64,000 bases of DNA, taken from Planococcus citri (taxonomy: Eukaryota; Arthropoda; Insecta; Hemiptera; Pseudococcidae). Positions 62,492 to 64,000 of the stretch are shown here, one piece after another; the first letter of the stretch is position 1; every line of letters starts with the position of its first letter. The DNA lies in NCBI RefSeq assembly GCF_950023065.1, contig NC_088677.1, positions 38,270,555 to 38,334,554 on the forward strand. The letters are read 5' to 3'. A program made the position numbers and the translations under genes. The notes below the pieces were generated by a model. That model made no database searches. It saw only the letters and a program-made list of their open reading frames with translations, and was not told where the DNA came from.

Positions 62492-64000
62492 ATGAAAATG
62501 AGGAAATTCGGAATTTCATTCTGGTTCTACTGCGTCTTATTGTTGCTGCACTCATCAAAGGGAGAAATTCATGAAAACGGTTACCTCGTGTATTGTCCCT
62601 GCATGGGTAAGAATGAGAAATATTTCCTTATGTTGGGAATGGAAGTGAGGTTGCATTGGAAAATTGTTGAATGAAATTTACACTGTTTTTTCGCAGGTCG
62701 ATTTGGCAATCAAGCTGATCATTTTCTTGGGGTATTAGGTTTTGCTAAAGGAATAAATCGCTCGCTGGTACTACCTCCTTGGGTGGAATATAAATTTGGT
62801 GAATCCAGATCTGTGAGTAAATTTGATGACAATTGTACTGTTTTATTTATTCTGTACCATTTCTTCTTAAATTTACAATTATGATTTTATTGCTAGCGAC
62901 AAATTCCATTTGATACTTATTTCAAAATAGAACCTCTGCAAAAATTTCATGATGTGATTTTGATGAAAGATTTTATGGAAAATGAAGCAAAAGAGATATG
63001 GACTCCTGAGAAAAGAACAGGTAATTACATTTTCGTCGAAAAGAATTCTGTAGTAAATATTTTTCAACTTGCATTGTCGTTATTATGTTATTTCAGCATT
63101 CTGCTACATGCCTAGAGGAGAGAATAATTCATGTAATGCCAAGCAAGGAAATCCATTCGGTCCATTTTGGGATACATTCAACATAGATTTTGTGTCGTCT
63201 GAATTTTACAATCCATTACATTATGACGTATACCATTCGGATGTGGCGAAGAAATGGATGGAAAAATATCCGTCTAAGGATTATCCTGGTATGTATGTAC
63301 TTTGTAATAAAGTGTGTATTTTCGATAGCACATTTCATCTTTTTTTGTTTGAAAAAAATCTTCTTTAACATTGTTGAATTAATTTGTAGTTCTAGCATTT
63401 ACTGGGGCACCCGCTAGTTTTCCTGTTCAAAAAGACAATGTTTATTTGCAGAAGTATTTAGTTTGGAGTGAAAAAATCGACCAGATGGCGAATACATTCA
63501 TGAAAGAAGTGTTACCATCGGGTGGTTTCATCGGTATTCATTTGCGAAATGGTATTGACTGGGTGAGTGATGGTTCACAATATAGTTCATTTTTTAGTAG
63601 CCGCTCATTTTAAAGCTATTTCCATGTTTAAGGTTCGAACTTGCGAGCACGTTCCTCAGACTCCTATTTTATTTTCATCACCTCAGTGTTTTGGTTACCA
63701 GTCGGAGTATGGCCCCACTACTTCAGAATCATGCTTCCCCTCTAAAGACACGATTATTCAGCAGATTCGTCGAGTAATGAGGAGTATGAAGGATGTAGCT
63801 TCAATATTTGTCGCATCTGACAGTAATCACATGATTACAGAACTGAAGGAAACTTTTAATCATGTAAGTTATCAAACTATACATATATCATCTATCCATT
63901 CCGTATTAGTGTTGATTGAGCCAGTAAGTTAGGTACATTTTGATAATTGGTTTTTAATTGGATTCTGATGTTGTAGTTGGCTGTTGAAAAGTACCCAGAG
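62492..64000 (+). CDS. POFUT1: GDP-fucose protein O-fucosyltransferase 1 (5' part, runs off window)
   Basis: Exons 62492-62606, 62697-62812, 62897-63020, 63097-63288, 63390-63562, 63633-63863 and 63977 to beyond the window end join in frame (about 358 codons seen; the C-terminus is missing). The product is the ER-lumenal enzyme that adds O-fucose to EGF repeats of Notch and its ligands, a step needed for Notch signalling. A signal peptide covers residues 1 to about 24. The nucleotide-binding GRFGNQADHFLG follows at about 39-50, then LPPWVEY, AFTGAPASFPV, the catalytic-site block GIHLRNGIDW, RTCEH, and the later IFVASDSN. All introns are short GT..AG. The start has two nearby ATGs (62,492 and 62,498); the first is taken. 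The fly orthologue is O-fut1. Confidence 0.96.

Noticed and set aside
1..64000. CRISPR arrays, operons, prophage or other prokaryotic systems
   Set aside because: No regularly spaced repeats with spacers and no prokaryotic genes; all genes have eukaryotic introns or animal orthologues.

Overview
The window looks like A+T-rich nuclear DNA of an insect. Genes have short introns (mostly 50-140 bp) with GT..AG ends, coding regions are conserved animal proteins, and there are no operons or prokaryotic signals. Short GTAG/GTAC-rich microsatellites (such as TAGGTACC and runs of GTAG) are scattered everywhere. Together with the protein affinities this is compatible with a hemipteran such as a scale insect or mealybug, but that assignment is an inference and is not proven by the sequence.

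Layout. Bases 1 to about 42,000 are gene-poor. The only long ORF there is the gag-pol of a Gypsy-type LTR retrotransposon (18,400-21,117). It keeps a full 5' LTR, a tRNA-type primer site and a 5-bp target duplication, but it carries an internal deletion that fuses the start of RNase H to the middle of the 3' LTR. The rest of this half holds non-autonomous inverted-repeat elements (8.6, 16.9, 34.2, 39.1, 39.6 and 40.8 kb), microsatellites, one plausible signal-peptide first exon on the minus strand (28.9-29.0 kb) and one orphan exon-like ORF (35.6-35.8 kb). Much of it could be intron of a minus-strand gene whose other exons lie outside the window.

Bases 42,000-64,000 are gene-rich. In order they hold SHQ1 (+, 9 exons, H/ACA RNP assembly), a UPF0598/C8orf82 homologue (-, 3 exons, tail-to-tail with SHQ1), a single-pass leucine-rich-repeat membrane protein (-, 3 exons) and another inverted-repeat element (49.0-49.4 kb). 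These are followed by a mitochondrial-type aspartyl-tRNA synthetase (DARS2, +, 16 exons, with about 180 extra N-terminal residues), a possible terminal exon (58.2 kb, -), an intronless WDR82 (-) and, divergent from it, POFUT1 (+), which runs off the right end.

The genes are unrelated housekeeping functions: snoRNP biogenesis, mitochondrial translation, H3K4-methylation/termination scaffold and Notch O-fucosylation. No multi-gene system is evident. The most unusual content is the density and variety of hairpin elements, the template-switch-like deletion in the retrotransposon, and the extended DARS2 reading frame.
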